A DNA stretch of 64,000 nt from Erysipelotrichaceae bacterium (GTDB taxonomy: Bacteria; Bacillota_I; Bacilli_A; Erysipelotrichales; Erysipelotrichaceae), in assembly GCA_017405785.1 (NCBI GenBank), contig JAFQZR010000022.1, forward strand, positions 1 through 64,000. Direction: 5' to 3'. Below the pieces are notes generated by a model. It was not told the origin of the DNA, ran no database searches, and was given only the letters and a program-made list of their open reading frames with translations. Of this stretch, positions 42,027-53,500 are shown in pieces; position 1 is the stretch's first letter, and the number at the start of each line of letters is the position of its first letter. Made by a program: the position numbers and the translations under genes.

Positions 42027-44585
42027 ATGAAGAAAAATCATGCGAAATTAACAATAATACTTTTAATTGTCTTTTTATTTCTGCAGTCAGTTAATCTGCC
42101 TGTTTTTGCTTATGGTGAAAAAGAGCAGGAAAAGCGCTCAATTGCCATTGTATTTGATAACTCCGGATCCATGTACATTAACGGTAATACCGCATGGTCC
42201 AGAGCAACTTATGCAATGGAAGTTTTTGCGTCCATGCTTAATGAATCTGATAAGCTTTCCATTTATCCAATGCACCCTATTACCGTTGATGGCAAGCAAT
42301 ATGACATGAATAACCCTCTGCGTCTGAACGGACCGAAAGATGCACAGAAGATCAGAAGTATCTTTACTGAAAATGCAGAAGGAACTCCTGTTGAAGCCAT
42401 TCAAAAAGCTCATGAAGGATTGATGCAGGAAGACGGACAGAAATGGCTGCTGGTCCTGACTGACGGTGATTCCTTCTATAAAAACGATAAAAACCTCGGC
42501 AACAAGACAGCCCAGGTTCTGAAAGATGAGTATTTAGAGCCTTACAGCAAGGACATGAACGTCATTTATCTGGGCATCGGAAGCCAGGCTGTAAAGCCAA
42601 GCTGCACTCCGAAAGGAAATTATACATTACTTGTTGAAAAGGTCTCCGACAGTGCACAGGTTCTTTCCAAGTTAACCATGATGTGCAACCTCATCTTCGG
42701 CCGTGACACAATGCCGAAGAGCCACCTGGAGGGTCAGGATATCGATATAGATGTCTCCATTGGCAAGCTGATCCTGTTCATTCAGGGTGAAAAGATCTCT
42801 GATGTAAAACTGACAGGGCCAAACGGAGAAGTAATCCCAATCAACAGTTACGATACAAAATACCCGGAAAACGGTGTTGGCGGAGAATACGCCAAGAGCT
42901 GCAAGACAGACAAGAAGCTGCAGGGCGTAATGACTACATACACCGATCTTCCTGTTGGCAAATACACAGTCAGCTATTCCGGTAACGCTTCTAACATGGA
43001 AGCGTACTATGAACCGGATGTTGACATGGAATTCACTTTCACCGATGAAAACGGTGTAAAGGTCCGTCCGGAAGACCTATACGAAGGCAACTATGTTATA
43101 AGCTTCGGTATGAAGGATGCCAAGACCGGTGAATATACCCAGTCTGACTTAATCGGTGATACCAAGTATGAAGGCCATTATTCCATTAACGGTGAAACAT
43201 TTGACATCAACTGCAATGATAAGAGTGGCAGTGTCAATGTCTTCCTTAAGATGGATGATAACTTCAACGCTGATATGCTGATGACATTCTTAAGCGGCTA
43301 TAAGATTTACAAGAGCTCTGCCGACTTCGGATGGCCTGACGGTGGTCTGAATGTCAGACCAAGACCTTCAGGAGACCTTAAGTTAGTCATAACAGAAGGC
43401 CAGAAAGAGTATCATCTTTCCACCATGGAAACGGAAACTCCATTCAGAGCTGAAGTATTCTATATGGGTGAAAAACTTACCGGAGAAACCTTAGAGGCAG
43501 TTATACTGAGATGGGATTCAAGTGTAAGTGGGGCAGAGTTCAAAAAGCTTCCGCAAGGTGATCACTACGAAATATATCTGGAGTATAAAGATCAAAACGC
43601 TCCGGAGAATACTAAACTGGGTACTTTCAGCGTTCCAGTCTGGGCTGAATATACACCACCTGCCAGTGAAATGAGTGAATCATTGAAGGTTAATGTAGTT
43701 TATTCAATCGTTGATAACTGGGGACCGGAGATAGAGTTGATTGCTGATCAGAACTATTATGTTATGAGCCAGATAGAAGAGGGCGAACCTCTGCGTCTGG
43801 AAATCAGAAACAACGGCAATAAACTGAGCCCTGAACTTCTTGAAAAAGTCAAACTCAATATAGATACAGGCGGCATTGAATACACTGTAAAAGCAGATCC
43901 GGATCATTCCCGTTTCCTGATCTACTTACATAAAACAAGTTCATTAAAGAGTGATAAGTATCGTATCTCATGTGAAGCAGATGTTCCTGATGAAATAGGC
44001 AGAACAAAAACGCTGAAAGCACATGATTACGTAACTATAAGTTCTATTCCTAAGTGGCTGAAGATTTTGGCAATCTCAGCAGGATCATTGCGGGGACTGT
44101 TACTGATATGGGCAATTCTGCATATCAAGGCATTACCTACTAAGTTGAATACCACTAAGAGGACATGCCATATGACTGTTGACGGTGATGATGTTACACG
44201 GAATACGAGCTTTGATGCAAAACTTGACGGAAAACAGATAATAATCACAGCGAAATACAGTGGGGTAATTACCGGATTTACCATGGATGTCAAGCCGGGT
44301 AAAGAAAGCTACATAATGACTCCACATGCCAAGAGAGTAGCTGAAGTCGATACCAAGTCTGTCAAAAAACGCGGCAGCACGACAATTACTGAAGCATCAA
44401 TCGGTTCACGGGGCAAATTTGAGTATGATGAAGATACCCACAGATTAGTACCAAGGAGAAACACTAAACGGACATTCGATGTAAGGAACGGAACGACCGT
44501 CAGATACAGTGGAACAATGATGCTGAATGGTAAGAACACAGAATACTCAACTTCTGTGAAACTGAATTTTAACAAGAAAAAATAA
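42027..44585 (+). CDS. Exported von Willebrand factor A protein with a C-terminal TM
   Basis: 852 residues. A signal peptide (1-29) is followed by a vWA domain at about 38-230 with an intact MIDAS: D44-x-S46-x-S48 in DNSGSM, a Thr near 118 (EGTPVEA) and Asp in VLTDGD near 148. Beta-sandwich-like repeats (about 240-670) come next, then one TM at about 676-698 and a 150-residue cytoplasmic tail. The vWA module would lie outside the cell and the tail inside, next to the tubulin-like protein. It starts the five-gene operon. vWA domains mediate metal-dependent protein contacts. Confidence 0.88.
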   Translation: MKKNHAKLTIILLIVFLFLQSVNLPVFAYGEKEQEKRSIAIVFDNSGSMYINGNTAWSRATYAMEVFASMLNESDKLSIYPMHPITVDGKQYDMNNPLRLNGPKDAQKIRSIFTENAEGTPVEAIQKAHEGLMQEDGQKWLLVLTDGDSFYKNDKNLGNKTAQVLKDEYLEPYSKDMNVIYLGIGSQAVKPSCTPKGNYTLLVEKVSDSAQVLSKLTMMCNLIFGRDTMPKSHLEGQDIDIDVSIGKLILFIQGEKISDVKLTGPNGEVIPINSYDTKYPENGVGGEYAKSCKTDKKLQGVMTTYTDLPVGKYTVSYSGNASNMEAYYEPDVDMEFTFTDENGVKVRPEDLYEGNYVISFGMKDAKTGEYTQSDLIGDTKYEGHYSINGETFDINCNDKSGSVNVFLKMDDNFNADMLMTFLSGYKIYKSSADFGWPDGGLNVRPRPSGDLKLVITEGQKEYHLSTMETETPFRAEVFYMGEKLTGETLEAVILRWDSSVSGAEFKKLPQGDHYEIYLEYKDQNAPENTKLGTFSVPVWAEYTPPASEMSESLKVNVVYSIVDNWGPEIELIADQNYYVMSQIEEGEPLRLEIRNNGNKLSPELLEKVKLNIDTGGIEYTVKADPDHSRFLIYLHKTSSLKSDKYRISCEADVPDEIGRTKTLKAHDYVTISSIPKWLKILAISAGSLRGLLLIWAILHIKALPTKLNTTKRTCHMTVDGDDVTRNTSFDAKLDGKQIIITAKYSGVITGFTMDVKPGKESYIMTPHAKRVAEVDTKSVKKRGSTTITEASIGSRGKFEYDEDTHRLVPRRNTKRTFDVRNGTTVRYSGTMMLNGKNTEYSTSVKLNFNKKK

Positions 44586-44627
44586 ATAAACAAAGCCAAT
44601 ATAGATTTTTAAATAGGAGGAGAAAAA

Positions 44628-47600
44628 ATGGCAGTAGAGAAAGAAAAACTGAAAGCAAATGAAGTTGTAGCCCCAACTTTGTTTGTCGGTATCGGTGGAA
44701 CAGGCGGCAAGATTGTTAAGAAAGTTGCCGATCTGTGTGCTCCGGCAGAGAAGGAAAACATCAATTTCGTCTGCTTGGATACAAACGTTAATGACTTGTC
44801 AGGAGTAGCCGCCGGAAAGTCAAAAATCAGATATGTTCAGACTTCTAACACCCAGACTGTAGGAAGCTACCTGGACTATGATGAAGATGCCAGAAAGAAC
44901 TGGTTCCCTAAGAACGCTGTTATGTATGACAAGACAGTTTCTGAAGGTGCCGGACAGGTAAGAGCTATTTCCAGACTGGCTCTGAACTCAACCATTAAGA
45001 CTGGCCATATTCGTCCGTTATATGAGTCAATCGATGATCTGTTCAGAAAAACAGGAAAAGACATGAAACAGGCTATGCGTGTTGTTATCGCATCCACTGC
45101 ATCCGGTGGTACAGGCTCTGGTATTCTTCTCCCGTTATGTATGTTCATCCGTGACTATGTAAAGGAAAAATATCCTAATACAAGCTTGATCGTTCGTTCA
45201 CTTGTCCTTCTTCCTGAAACACTGGACAGTGTCATTGATTCCCAGACTGAACGTGACAGCCAGGCCAGAAATGCTTATGCAACAATAAAGGAACTGAACG
45301 CCTTCATGATGAAGGGCGGCGGATTTATTGACATGGACGAAGACCTGAAGCAGTTTGGCGGATTAAAGGTTGATGTGCCTATTGCCGGGTCTGATAAGAG
45401 AAAATCTCTGTCTCTTCTGCCTATGGACTTCTGCTTCCTGATGGATGGTCAGGACGCTGAAGACAGCACAATGATAAGCCTCAATCAGTATATTGATCAG
45501 GCTGCCCAGGCTTTATATGAACAGAACATTGGCCCAATGCAGAAAAAGGCCTTCTCAGTAGAAGACAACATTATCAAGGAAATGACAAAGCCAGGTAACT
45601 ATGGCAGAAACCGTTTCGGCGGTATCGGCGCTGGCGTTATTTGCTATCCTTATCAGAAGATCGCTGACTATGTCGCTTATGATCTGGCTATTGACAGTAT
45701 CGGCGGTGAAGGCGAAGCTTCAAAATGGACCAAGTATGACAAGAAGTACAAATCATATCAGGCTGAACAGAAGAAGCTTGGTATCCCTATGTCAACATGG
45801 GACAGCCACGGTAAAGTTTATACCGACACTGTTCTGAATAACAAAGACTCTTTCTCCAAGGACTTAGTTAACTCATATGAGCTTGACGGAATAGAGAAAA
45901 AGATAAAGGATTTCCAGAAGAGTTTCGAAGCAGAGGCCCAGAGAGTAGTTGTTACTGAGAGCACTTTCCGGAGCGCATATAATGATGCATGCAACTACAA
46001 TGAGTCAAAAGGCTTTGCTACTAACCCTGATGAAAAAGTAAGTACTGCTCTTGATGCACTGAGCAGATATCGTGCCTGCGTTGAAGCAAAGAACAAAGAC
46101 GGTAACTCAAAGGTCACCGGTATAGTAGAGCGCTGGGTTGAAGGTCTGTTTACAAACGAGCAGAAAACTACAGCCATTAAGGATGCCTACAGCATTGAAT
46201 CAGTAATCAAGAATGCACAGGATGAGATATTCCATCCATGTGCAGCCAGATTTGCATTATATAAGCTGGAAGAGGCATTCCTGAAGGCAGTTCGTAACCC
46301 TGAAGCCGGCAAGGCAGCAGAAGCATTAGAGGAATTAAAGAACAAACCATATTCATACAAGTTCACAAAAGAAAAACCTATAGGTGTTGAAGCATTAGCT
46401 TCTCTTGACAAGAAGCCAACTGCAATTCAGAAGCTGAAAGGCTTTAACAAGTACTATGAAGAAGCCGATCAGGATGTTCCTGCATACTTTGAAGCAATTG
46501 ATGATTACTGCAAGAAGCTGGCAAAGGATGCCGCCTATAAGAAGGGATATGAATATATCAAGGCATACATTAAGGAGTTTGAGGATTTCTTCAATAACTT
46601 TACTGATAAGGTAAAAGAACTGAACCGTAACCAGATGGACCTGGTCGACGAGTTAAAGTATAAGAAGGGTGACTCATTCGTTAATGTCTGTGCTACAGAA
46701 GATCTGCTGAAAGAACTCAGCAAGTACTCTCTGCAGAAGGCTCAGAAAGAAACAACAATGCTCAACTCCGAGATCAACGGCAACATTTTTGACGCAGTCA
46801 AGAAGAACGCCATCTTCAAGATGGAACTGGAAAGATCCGGAGACGGATACATTGAAGAAGACCCACGTGTCAATATCTTTGAAGATATCCTTCTCGGGTA
46901 CTTCAAGAAGTCTGTCCGTGAAAAGTGCGATGACATCGATAAGGATATTATCGGAGCTATCGAACTTGAACAGAGATTACAGGAACGTATCCGTATCCGC
47001 AACGAAAACGGTGATAACTCACAGGTATTCGAACAGGTAACTGTTCAGGATGCCCAGCGTCATATCGAAGAAGTTGTTGCTATGGGCGCAAGAATTGCTG
47101 CACCATCAATCCAGCGTCTTGCTAACGAAGAACCTCGTGAAATCAAGGTATGTGCTTATAACAAGTCACTCCTTGACAACCGTAAGTTCCGTGTAAAGGA
47201 TATTATTCCTAACGGTGAAGCTGTTGATACAGTTTCCAAATATGAACTGCATTTCTACAACGCTCTGTATAACCTGACACCGGATAAGCTGAAGAAATTC
47301 GCTGCTCCGTTTGATACAGAAACAGGACATAAGAATGCCGGTACTTATCATAAGGCATACACAGAATACTCCAAGCTGATTGGACCTGACTCAACCAAGA
47401 ATGCCGCTATTTCAACACATATCGACAAGCGTTGGGACTCAATCAAGAGCATGCCTGAATTAGATTTCAAGTATCAGCAGTCAGTAATTAAGAGAATTCA
47501 CAAGTCATTCATCTATGGTATCATCCATAACGTTATCCAGCAGAAGAAGCTTTCCGCTGTAGCAAACGGCAAGAAAGTATATCTGTATAAGAATACTGAA

Positions 47601-48362
47601 AACCGTGAAGTTGAACTGGTTGTACCTAACGGAACAATGTGTGACGAATTCTATGAGATCCTCGATGCACTCTATGTCAACGCCAAGGTTGTTGAAGACA
47701 TCGGTCTGGCAAAGAGCCGCAAGAGAGCTATGAGTGAAGCTAAGAACTGCAACTATGAAGATACAGAATTCTTCCGTGACATGGCATCCTTCAATATCTT
47801 CAAATTCTTCCCAGAAGCTGAGGAAATCGAACGTAACCGCAAGCATTTAATTGCTTATGACGGAACACAGGCCAGCCTCGATAACCTGAAGAAGGTATTA
47901 GAGGCTAATAAGGAGGAACGTATCAAGCTTGGTAAAGTCATTGACTACAGAACAAAAGAAGTTCCGGAAGATGACGAGAAACAGTATCTGGAGAACCAGA
48001 CAAGCCTGTTTACTATTCCGATGATGTTCTATTGCTCACTTCCAAATTCAGCCAGATTCATTTCCGAAATCACCACAATGGTTGATTCTGTAATTGAAGT
48101 ATTCAGCGAAGAGTATTCAATGTGGGAAAAGGAAAACGACGTCAAGTTCGTTCTCTGCACAAGACTTACTGATGAGCTGAATCAGCTGAAGAAGGACTAT
48201 CCGATATTCGAGGAATATATGAATGCTCCGGCTCCAACAGAAAACCCGGTAATTGACATCATTCAGCGCAAGATCAGAGACGTTATCATGTCAGCACCAG
48301 AGCCAGAGGACTATGAAGCATTGCTTGATAAGGTGGCAAAAGAATTCAACGAAAAAGCTTAA
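44628..48362 (+). CDS. Tubulin/FtsZ-like GTPase (Tubulin_2-type)
   Basis: 1244 residues. The N-terminal GTPase part has the tubulin/FtsZ T1 loop VGIGGTGG (20-27), then an NINFVCLDTN strand, and the T4 tubulin signature ASGGTGSG near 155-162 (FtsZ GGGTGSG). The following GAGVICYPYQKIADYVAYDL is typical of the large FtsZ-like (Tubulin_2) group. Residues 350-1244 are long, charged and helical with no recognised enzyme. It probably polymerises with GTP on the membrane through its operon partners. AGGAGGAGAAAAA precedes the ATG. Confidence 0.85.
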   Translation: MAVEKEKLKANEVVAPTLFVGIGGTGGKIVKKVADLCAPAEKENINFVCLDTNVNDLSGVAAGKSKIRYVQTSNTQTVGSYLDYDEDARKNWFPKNAVMYDKTVSEGAGQVRAISRLALNSTIKTGHIRPLYESIDDLFRKTGKDMKQAMRVVIASTASGGTGSGILLPLCMFIRDYVKEKYPNTSLIVRSLVLLPETLDSVIDSQTERDSQARNAYATIKELNAFMMKGGGFIDMDEDLKQFGGLKVDVPIAGSDKRKSLSLLPMDFCFLMDGQDAEDSTMISLNQYIDQAAQALYEQNIGPMQKKAFSVEDNIIKEMTKPGNYGRNRFGGIGAGVICYPYQKIADYVAYDLAIDSIGGEGEASKWTKYDKKYKSYQAEQKKLGIPMSTWDSHGKVYTDTVLNNKDSFSKDLVNSYELDGIEKKIKDFQKSFEAEAQRVVVTESTFRSAYNDACNYNESKGFATNPDEKVSTALDALSRYRACVEAKNKDGNSKVTGIVERWVEGLFTNEQKTTAIKDAYSIESVIKNAQDEIFHPCAARFALYKLEEAFLKAVRNPEAGKAAEALEELKNKPYSYKFTKEKPIGVEALASLDKKPTAIQKLKGFNKYYEEADQDVPAYFEAIDDYCKKLAKDAAYKKGYEYIKAYIKEFEDFFNNFTDKVKELNRNQMDLVDELKYKKGDSFVNVCATEDLLKELSKYSLQKAQKETTMLNSEINGNIFDAVKKNAIFKMELERSGDGYIEEDPRVNIFEDILLGYFKKSVREKCDDIDKDIIGAIELEQRLQERIRIRNENGDNSQVFEQVTVQDAQRHIEEVVAMGARIAAPSIQRLANEEPREIKVCAYNKSLLDNRKFRVKDIIPNGEAVDTVSKYELHFYNALYNLTPDKLKKFAAPFDTETGHKNAGTYHKAYTEYSKLIGPDSTKNAAISTHIDKRWDSIKSMPELDFKYQQSVIKRIHKSFIYGIIHNVIQQKKLSAVANGKKVYLYKNTENREVELVVPNGTMCDEFYEILDALYVNAKVVEDIGLAKSRKRAMSEAKNCNYEDTEFFRDMASFNIFKFFPEAEEIERNRKHLIAYDGTQASLDNLKKVLEANKEERIKLGKVIDYRTKEVPEDDEKQYLENQTSLFTIPMMFYCSLPNSARFISEITTMVDSVIEVFSEEYSMWEKENDVKFVLCTRLTDELNQLKKDYPIFEEYMNAPAPTENPVIDIIQRKIRDVIMSAPEPEDYEALLDKVAKEFNEKA

Positions 48363-48384
48363 TCATTAGAAACGGAGAAAAATT

Positions 48385-50535
48385 ATGCTTACGGTGTTAA
48401 TAGCAGAACAACACCACATTGATGCCATAAAAAAGGATAATAGTTTATTCTTCGAACCGTTCTTAAAAGATCGCAATCTTAAATTTTGTGAGTGGAAACC
48501 CGAGGGGCAGACTCTTAAGGAGGCTGTCCCCGAGTTGCTCAATGCTGTTGGCAGAACAAAGGAATGGAGAGCTGTTATAATCCATTCAACTTCTGACGAA
48601 CAGAAAAAGCAGCAGAATCCTTTTGATGAAAACAATTACGATGAAATTGCCGTTCTTAAAAAACCAGCTGAAAACCCTCAGGGCAGAACCAGTATCGATG
48701 AAAATACCGGCCTTGAAAAACCTGATGATAATCTTAATGATGTATGGCAGGAATGGGAAAATGCCTGGGTAGAGTATTACGAGGATTTAGCTGAAGCTAA
48801 AAATATCGTATACAGCAGGGCAATTAATCAGCCACTCACTCGCTTAACCACCTGGCTGTGTTTTAGACCAACAGAATATGTTCTCAGGGATGTTAACAAC
48901 AGCCTGAACACTTCTGAATGGGCGCTGCGGGAACTCTCCAAACGTGAAGGTGTTGGTCAGACCAACAACAGGATTGAGTTAAAAGAGCGGGAATTATACA
49001 AAAGCGAATTAAGGTTGAAAGAGATGATTCGCCGTGCTTTGGTTGGCAAGGATTCAATTAATATCGCACATCCAACTGAAATATACGGCATCTCAGAACG
49101 TATAACGGAAAACGGCTTTTTCAGCCCGGATAACTATTGGGTTGTTCACTCAAACAATGATTATTCGGAATTCGCTGACCGAAATCTTTATTTCGATCAG
49201 ATGCGTTTTATGGTATTCGATGTGCTTCCACAATCACATCGAAATTACAGAAGTGATTATATTCGCTTTCTTTATGCTGTGCTTGTTTTCTCGTCAAATC
49301 CTATGCCGGCAAGCGTTATGCAGGCAAGGCGTCTGTATCTGTTAGATCTGGAAAACGATGATACACCGCTCAACATCATGGCTACTTCCTATGAGAAGAA
49401 ACTGACCTCAACTATTGAAGTAATAGAGAATGAGATCGACAGGATAAAAGCCGATGTGCCGGGTGAACTGACAGATAAGGAAGCTGCAGCGTTATTCCTT
49501 GTACCAACAGATGTTCCAATTACTCTGGATCAGAACTGTAACATGGATATCGTTGATGAAAGCGAGCATTACGGACTGGCATCAGACTGCCCTGATAATG
49601 AACTCAAGAAATGGAGCAGTTATTACTCCACGATCAAAAAAGAAATGGCGTACATTATCAAGCAGCATGCGCAGTCCATTCGCAAGAGCGTAAAGAAGAT
49701 CGGTTATTTCAGTGAAGTCAGTGGTGAAAACGTCTACAGACTTAACAGTTTCCAGATGGATGATCTCAGAGAATATACTGAGAATGAAGAGAATGAGATG
49801 TTCAATATGCCTTTACCGGATATTGGCGATTCATCCATCTACATGAAGCCGGTTAACGAAAAATACAAAAAGGTTGAGAAGATCATGGAAACCAGAATGA
49901 ACAAGATTTCCGAGATCGTACTCGGAATAGTAGTACTGTTACTGTTCTTCCTGAGCTTCTTACCGTTATTATTCAGTAATATGGCAACAAGACAGAGTAC
50001 CCGTACAGCTGTTGCGATGATTCTCATCATGCTGGCAATTGTACTGATCATCATGATTGTTACTCTGATTGTCTTACGTATTCCTCTTGTCAGTGCAATT
50101 ACTGACTTTAACGATGAGGTTACTTCAGCATTGGGCAGAATCAGAAATACCATGAATTCATTCTCAAAGTATTTCAGTGCTATCTGCAATGTCAGAAGAG
50201 GAAATGCGGCGTTGTATTATCATGAAACTCATCCGGATGAATTTGCCAAGAGTATCCGGATTCGCAAGAAACACGAAGAAGATATTCGCAAGAAACGTGC
50301 CGTTTTACTGGAGAACTACAGCGACTATATTCTTGACAGGACTTATTATGATGATGACATGATAAGACCTTATGATTATGACTTCAACTTAAAGAGGGAG
50401 TACGAATATCCGGCACCATTCCTGGCCGGTGACTTCCGTCAGGTTGATTTCTTAATGACTGGAAACAAGGTAGAGGTTCCTTCCAGCTATGTTAAGCGCA
50501 TTACGCTGAAGATGGAGGATGTTTATGATAAGTAA
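48385..50535 (+). CDS. Two-TM protein of the tubulin-like operon, unknown
   Basis: 716 residues. An N-terminal alpha/beta part (1-95) ends in EWRAVIIHST. A helical middle (120-500) includes the coiled-coil-prone ELKERELYKSELRLKEMIRR. Two close TM helices lie at about 510-535 and 547-570, and a basic C-terminal helix and tail follow. I do not recognise it. The short loop between the TM helices puts both long ends on the cytoplasmic side. It overlaps the next gene by 11 bases. Confidence 0.78.
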   Translation: MLTVLIAEQHHIDAIKKDNSLFFEPFLKDRNLKFCEWKPEGQTLKEAVPELLNAVGRTKEWRAVIIHSTSDEQKKQQNPFDENNYDEIAVLKKPAENPQGRTSIDENTGLEKPDDNLNDVWQEWENAWVEYYEDLAEAKNIVYSRAINQPLTRLTTWLCFRPTEYVLRDVNNSLNTSEWALRELSKREGVGQTNNRIELKERELYKSELRLKEMIRRALVGKDSINIAHPTEIYGISERITENGFFSPDNYWVVHSNNDYSEFADRNLYFDQMRFMVFDVLPQSHRNYRSDYIRFLYAVLVFSSNPMPASVMQARRLYLLDLENDDTPLNIMATSYEKKLTSTIEVIENEIDRIKADVPGELTDKEAAALFLVPTDVPITLDQNCNMDIVDESEHYGLASDCPDNELKKWSSYYSTIKKEMAYIIKQHAQSIRKSVKKIGYFSEVSGENVYRLNSFQMDDLREYTENEENEMFNMPLPDIGDSSIYMKPVNEKYKKVEKIMETRMNKISEIVLGIVVLLLFFLSFLPLLFSNMATRQSTRTAVAMILIMLAIVLIIMIVTLIVLRIPLVSAITDFNDEVTSALGRIRNTMNSFSKYFSAICNVRRGNAALYYHETHPDEFAKSIRIRKKHEEDIRKKRAVLLENYSDYILDRTYYDDDMIRPYDYDFNLKREYEYPAPFLAGDFRQVDFLMTGNKVEVPSSYVKRITLKMEDVYDK

Positions 50536-53500
50536 CATACTTTATTTCTTAAGGATTGCGTTGGGATCTTTACCATTAATGTGGTTTGTCAACATCAACA
50601 GAAAAACCAACACAAAGAGGGCAATACGTTATAAGCAGTACCGGATGCCGTTGATCGCACTGATTTACTGCATTGCCTGTTTTGCCTTCTTAAATCAGAT
50701 AAACAATCTTCTGACCAATCTGCTTCTGAGAGTGGTTACTCTACTGACACTGTTCAGAGTCCCAACGGAATATGTGAATATCGTCCGTGATTTCGTCAGC
50801 AGACACATGAATCTGATACTGTTATTTACCAGCAATATCGTCATTCTGGAAACCTATATCAATGTTAAGAGAATTGCACTGGCATTCTTCAAGAGCAAGG
50901 ATATTGAGGAAGATTCCATCATGGGCAAGATTATTTCGATCTTCTATGAATATGACAGAAATGACGACCGGTGGTATATAATGAGACATTTCTCCCAGGC
51001 CAGAACTTTCCTGAAGGTCGTCTACTATGGCGGAATAATCATTTCCTTCATGGCTCTTAACATCTCAGGAGTACTGGTCAAGGAAAATCTGATAAAGGCT
51101 CCGTTCTATCCTGTATTCCCGGTCATTATCGTTGGAGAACTGGCATTCTTCATTGAGGGCCTCAGAAAGGATGAGCTCAAGAGTTCTGTTTCTCTGAACA
51201 GAGAAGTATCCAGCAGAACCGGCGACTACGATTTATTACGTAAGCCATTGCACAAGCTGTTTGGGGACAAGCTTTTATCAGACGGTATGACTTACAATGT
51301 CGAATCTGTCTCCGGATCCACAATCGAAGATCTGCTGACAGAGATCGAGAAGGATGGCGGGCATGTTGGCGAAAACTATGCCAAGTACATAAGAATGAGG
51401 ATCGCCAACGGTTTAATGCCGGATAACGACTATGTACGTTCCGGTTTTGAGCTGGCATCTGGAAAGAGCCTGTTGTTCAATACGCCATTCTATGATTCCC
51501 TGACACCTTATGTGTTCTATGCCATGAATCGTGCCTTATTACAGGGCGGAAAGGTTCTGATCATCTTAGGCATGCACGGTACGGCAGATGATTTGGCACA
51601 GTGGTGTGCCAGAGGAATGCGCGAGGCTACCAGAATTCCTAACGAATGGAAGATCGAATTACTTGGTGAAAAGCCTCGTGAAGGTGAAGAATTACCTGAT
51701 ATCGGCATTATCTCCAGATCAGGTGTACACAACCTGGAAATGCACAGAGCAAATCTGGATTTCCTGAAGAATGTAACATTCCTGTTTATCGTTGAACCGT
51801 CAAAGCTGGTTACAACTGCTCAGATAGGCTTAACTCTGTTAGTTAAGAACTGCGGCAAGACCAGACCTATGACATTCTGTTCTGTTGACAGAAACTGCGA
51901 CGGACTGGTTGACTCACTGTCACACATCCTGATGACCAACATCACGGAAGTATCCGCCACAGAATACCCGCATGGCAAGAGCTCTTATATGTACTGGGCT
52001 GCTGATAAGGATTATCTGCAGCACCGTATCGTACAGGGTGTCAGCCGTTACCTGGGTATCGGTACAGAATTGTCAATGGTCGCCCTGAAGAATCAGGTAC
52101 AGAGAAGCACCTGGTATGGCGGTGAGGTATATCCTGTTCTGGATGCTCACTGGATCGCCAAGCAGTATTATTTTGATCTGATGAGCTATGCTGAACTGCC
52201 GGCAACTCAGGAAGCCTTTGACAGGTATTTCCGCACATCATTCAACATGTGTAATGAGGGAGCAAGTGATTATTCCTTCGTTGTGGTTGAGGATGACAGA
52301 AATAACCTGTTTGAAACCAGACGTGTCTTCGCGACAATAGCGAAGAGACAGGGATTCGTCAATGTCATCTCTCCGGAATACCTGCTGAGAGATTACATGT
52401 CAAATAACTCTGAGATATTCAATGCTGACCCTAAGGCTATTCCTTATATCACAGCAGACTATGCCAGAACCAAACGTAATAATGTCCTGACTCTGTTCCT
52501 TAAGTTATATATTGAAGGAATCAACGAAGCAGATCTGAAGAAAGAACTGCTGCTGATAGGTCTGGATAACAGAACACCGGAGAAAACTCTCTGGAACGAG
52601 ATCTGTACATTATTCGGTAAAACCATTAATGCGGAAAGAGACGAGAACGAAGACCCGATCATCAGTGTCTACGATGCAGAAGAATGCAGGGAATATGTCT
52701 TTACCAGACAGGATACCATCTCATTCTCCCGTAAGTACTCCGTCAGCAAGGGCGTATTTGAAAGTATTTACGCCATTGAAAACAAGGACTTCGTCCGTCA
52801 TATCCTAAAGGACTTACAGAACGCTGAATATGTTGCCGAGCATGAAGGCAAGGCAGACTATATCGGCACTGAACTTAAGGGTCATATTTTCCAGAAATAC
52901 CTTCCGGGTCAGTTCTTTACCTTAAACGGTAAGTACTATGAAATGGTCTCTGTTACTCCTGATAACAGAATCATGATCCGCAGAGCATCTGAACACATTA
53001 ACGGCAGATATTTCTATCGTCAGGTTCGTAACTATATCATGGAAAGCCTGAGCGATTCCGATGAGCTTGGTGAAGTAAAGAGCGTTAACGGTATCGATGT
53101 AAGCTACCAGTTTGCCAACTTTACCGCTCAGACCACAGCTTACTGGAAGATGAAAGCCTTTAATGATTTCGCCCATGGCGATCTGGTCAAGATCGAAGGC
53201 GTTCCTGACAGAAAGTATTTCAAAAAGCGCGTACTGAAACTTGATTTCTCCAAGCGCGGTGAAGAATTCACTGACGGTGTACAAAGAGCACTGACCAATC
53301 TGCTCAACGAAGTATTCGTTACACTGTTTGCGGAGAACCGCTCATTCATCAGTGCCGTAACTCCTGGTGAATCAGAAGCACCTTTAACCTACAGCATGGA
53401 ATTCACTGAAGGCTGTGAAAAGTGCGAAAAGGCTATATACATCATCGAAGACAGCCAGCTGGACATTGGTCTATTAGTAACTGTTGAGAGAAATATACAG